Origin: Clostridiaceae bacterium | GTDB lineage: Bacteria; Bacillota; Clostridia; Peptostreptococcales; Peptostreptococcaceae | Length of the DNA: 20,291 nucleotides | Assembly (NCBI GenBank): GCA_902362365.1 | Contig: CABIVQ010000052.1 | Coordinates: 1 to 20,291, forward strand | Direction: 5' to 3' | Shown here: positions 19,677 through 20,291 of the stretch, in pieces | How the letters are laid out: every line of letters begins with the position of its first letter | Numbering within the stretch: position 1 is the stretch's first letter | Program-made: the position numbers and the translations under genes | The notes under the pieces: generated by a model | Database searches by the model: none | Told to the model about the DNA's origin: nothing | What the model saw: the letters and a program-made list of their open reading frames with translations, nothing else

Positions 19677-20291
19677 ATGAGTGATAATAAAAAATACTAC
19701 TATTTAAAACTTGTAGATAATTTCTATGAACGTGATGAGATGATAATACTCGAGAGTATGCCGGATGGATATATGTACTCAAATATACTTTTAAAACTAT
19801 ATCTTAGAAGTTTAAAAAATAATGGTAAATTACTTTTTAATGATAGAATTCCATACAATGCAACAATGCTAGCGAATGTAACTAGATTCCCTGTAGCGGT
19901 TGTTGAAAAAGCAATAGCTATTTTTAAAGAATTAGGCTTAATTGAAGTCCTAGATAATGGAGCTATTTACATGTTAGATATACAAAATTTTATAGGCAAA
20001 AGTAGCACAGAAGCTGATAGAAAACGACTTTATAGAAATAAGATAGAAGAAGAAAAAAAACTCATTGGACAAATGTCTGGACAAATGTCCGACAAAACTC
20101 CACCAGAGATAGAGATAGATATAGATATAGATATAGAGAAAGAAAAAGAAATAGATACAGATATAGAAAAAAGTAACTATATAGGTAGCCAAGAAAATTT
20201 AAAACAATTCAGTAAACTATATGAACAAAATATAGGTCTTATAAATGGAGTTACTGGAGAATGGCTTATAGAAATATCTGAGCAAATAGAA
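19677..20291 (+). CDS. Phage replisome organizer, truncated by the window end
   Basis: The frame starts at ATG 19677, behind GAGCAGGTGAG, and stays open to the window edge (205 codons seen). Residues 1 to about 120 match the phage replisome organizer N-terminal domain (Tyr-Tyr-Leu-Lys-Leu, Ile-Leu-Glu-Ser-Met-Pro-Asp-Gly, Ile-Leu-Leu-Lys-Leu-Tyr-Leu, Leu-Gly-Leu-Ile-Glu-Val), which binds the phage origin. A Lys/Glu/Asp/Ile-rich repeat linker follows, then what looks like the start of a DnaD-like domain (Asn-Gly-Val-Thr-Gly-Glu-Trp). It recruits helicase to phage DNA. The missing C-terminus is outside the window, not lost. Confidence 0.88.
   Translation, partial: MSDNKKYYYLKLVDNFYERDEMIILESMPDGYMYSNILLKLYLRSLKNNGKLLFNDRIPYNATMLANVTRFPVAVVEKAIAIFKELGLIEVLDNGAIYMLDIQNFIGKSSTEADRKRLYRNKIEEEKKLIGQMSGQMSDKTPPEIEIDIDIDIEKEKEIDTDIEKSNYIGSQENLKQFSKLYEQNIGLINGVTGEWLIEISEQIE
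20106..20138 (+). repeat. GATATA-type short tandem repeat inside the replisome organizer gene
   Basis: Repeats of (A)GATAT(A) encode alternating Glu/Asp-Ile dipeptides that form the acidic linker. A purine-rich, low-complexity tract continues to about 20170. Repeat units of six bases would change linker length without shifting the frame. Confidence 0.8.

Noticed and set aside
20106..20138. Short tandem repeats as a possible CRISPR or iteron array
   Set aside because: The unit is only about six bases, without spacers, and lies in frame inside a protein-coding linker.
19974..20192. Tyr/Ile/Phe-rich minus-strand frame near the window end
   Set aside because: It is the complement of the GATATA repeat and the acidic linker and lacks a ribosome site.

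Overview
The window is AT-rich, densely coded DNA from a low-GC Gram-positive anaerobe. The best fit is a Peptostreptococcaceae clostridium (Clostridioides, Paeniclostridium, Paraclostridium or Romboutsia). I base this on codon bias, strong AGGAGG-type ribosome sites, a queuine-salvage operon of the type known from C. difficile, a two-component system beside trxA-trxB in the gene order I recall from C. difficile, and a thioredoxin reductase that lacks the NADPH signatures. No rRNA, tRNA or CRISPR array was found.

Layout. (1) 1 to about 4800 looks like accessory DNA. It holds a lipoprotein, a ribbon-helix-helix regulator, two tiny membrane peptides on the minus strand, and a tight operon of a pilin-like membrane protein, a small membrane protein and a 758-residue HerA/TraG-like ATPase with altered Walker motifs. 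This is followed by about 330 bp of nested hairpins, a consensus DnaA box and a paired repeat. (2) About 4800-13600 is chromosomal. It contains a preQ1-I-like riboswitch leader with queK-ECF-queL, an HTH/RHH DNA-binding protein, a two-domain lipoprotein, a small acidic protein, an OmpR-type response regulator with its histidine kinase, trxA-trxB, and an ArsR-family regulator with a NifX-like metal protein. (3) About 13640-20291 is the left end of a prophage. It contains an att-like region with repeated ACTGACA motifs, integrase, CI-like repressor, divergent operators, Cro-like protein, Rha/ORF6C antirepressor, a gene broken by an in-frame TGA, a small HTH protein, Gp157, an AP2/zinc-ribbon protein, a Bet/RecT annealase and the start of a replisome organizer cut by the window end.

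How the parts work together. The queK-ECF-queL operon should take up queuosine or queuine, free the base and convert it to preQ1. Its leader carries a preQ1-I-like aptamer and mutually exclusive pairings that could hide or expose the queK Shine-Dalgarno sequence. The TrxB-like flavoprotein probably reduces TrxA with electrons from a donor other than NADPH, possibly ferredoxin. The phage genes form a classic lysogeny switch followed by early replication and recombination genes.

Most worth following up: the pilin-like/ATPase module with its bulged hairpin and DnaA box; the att-like ACTGACA repeats that occur both at about 4.78 kb and at the prophage edge at about 13.7 kb; the queK leader switch; the non-canonical TrxB and QueL motifs; and the nonsense codon in an otherwise intact phage gene.
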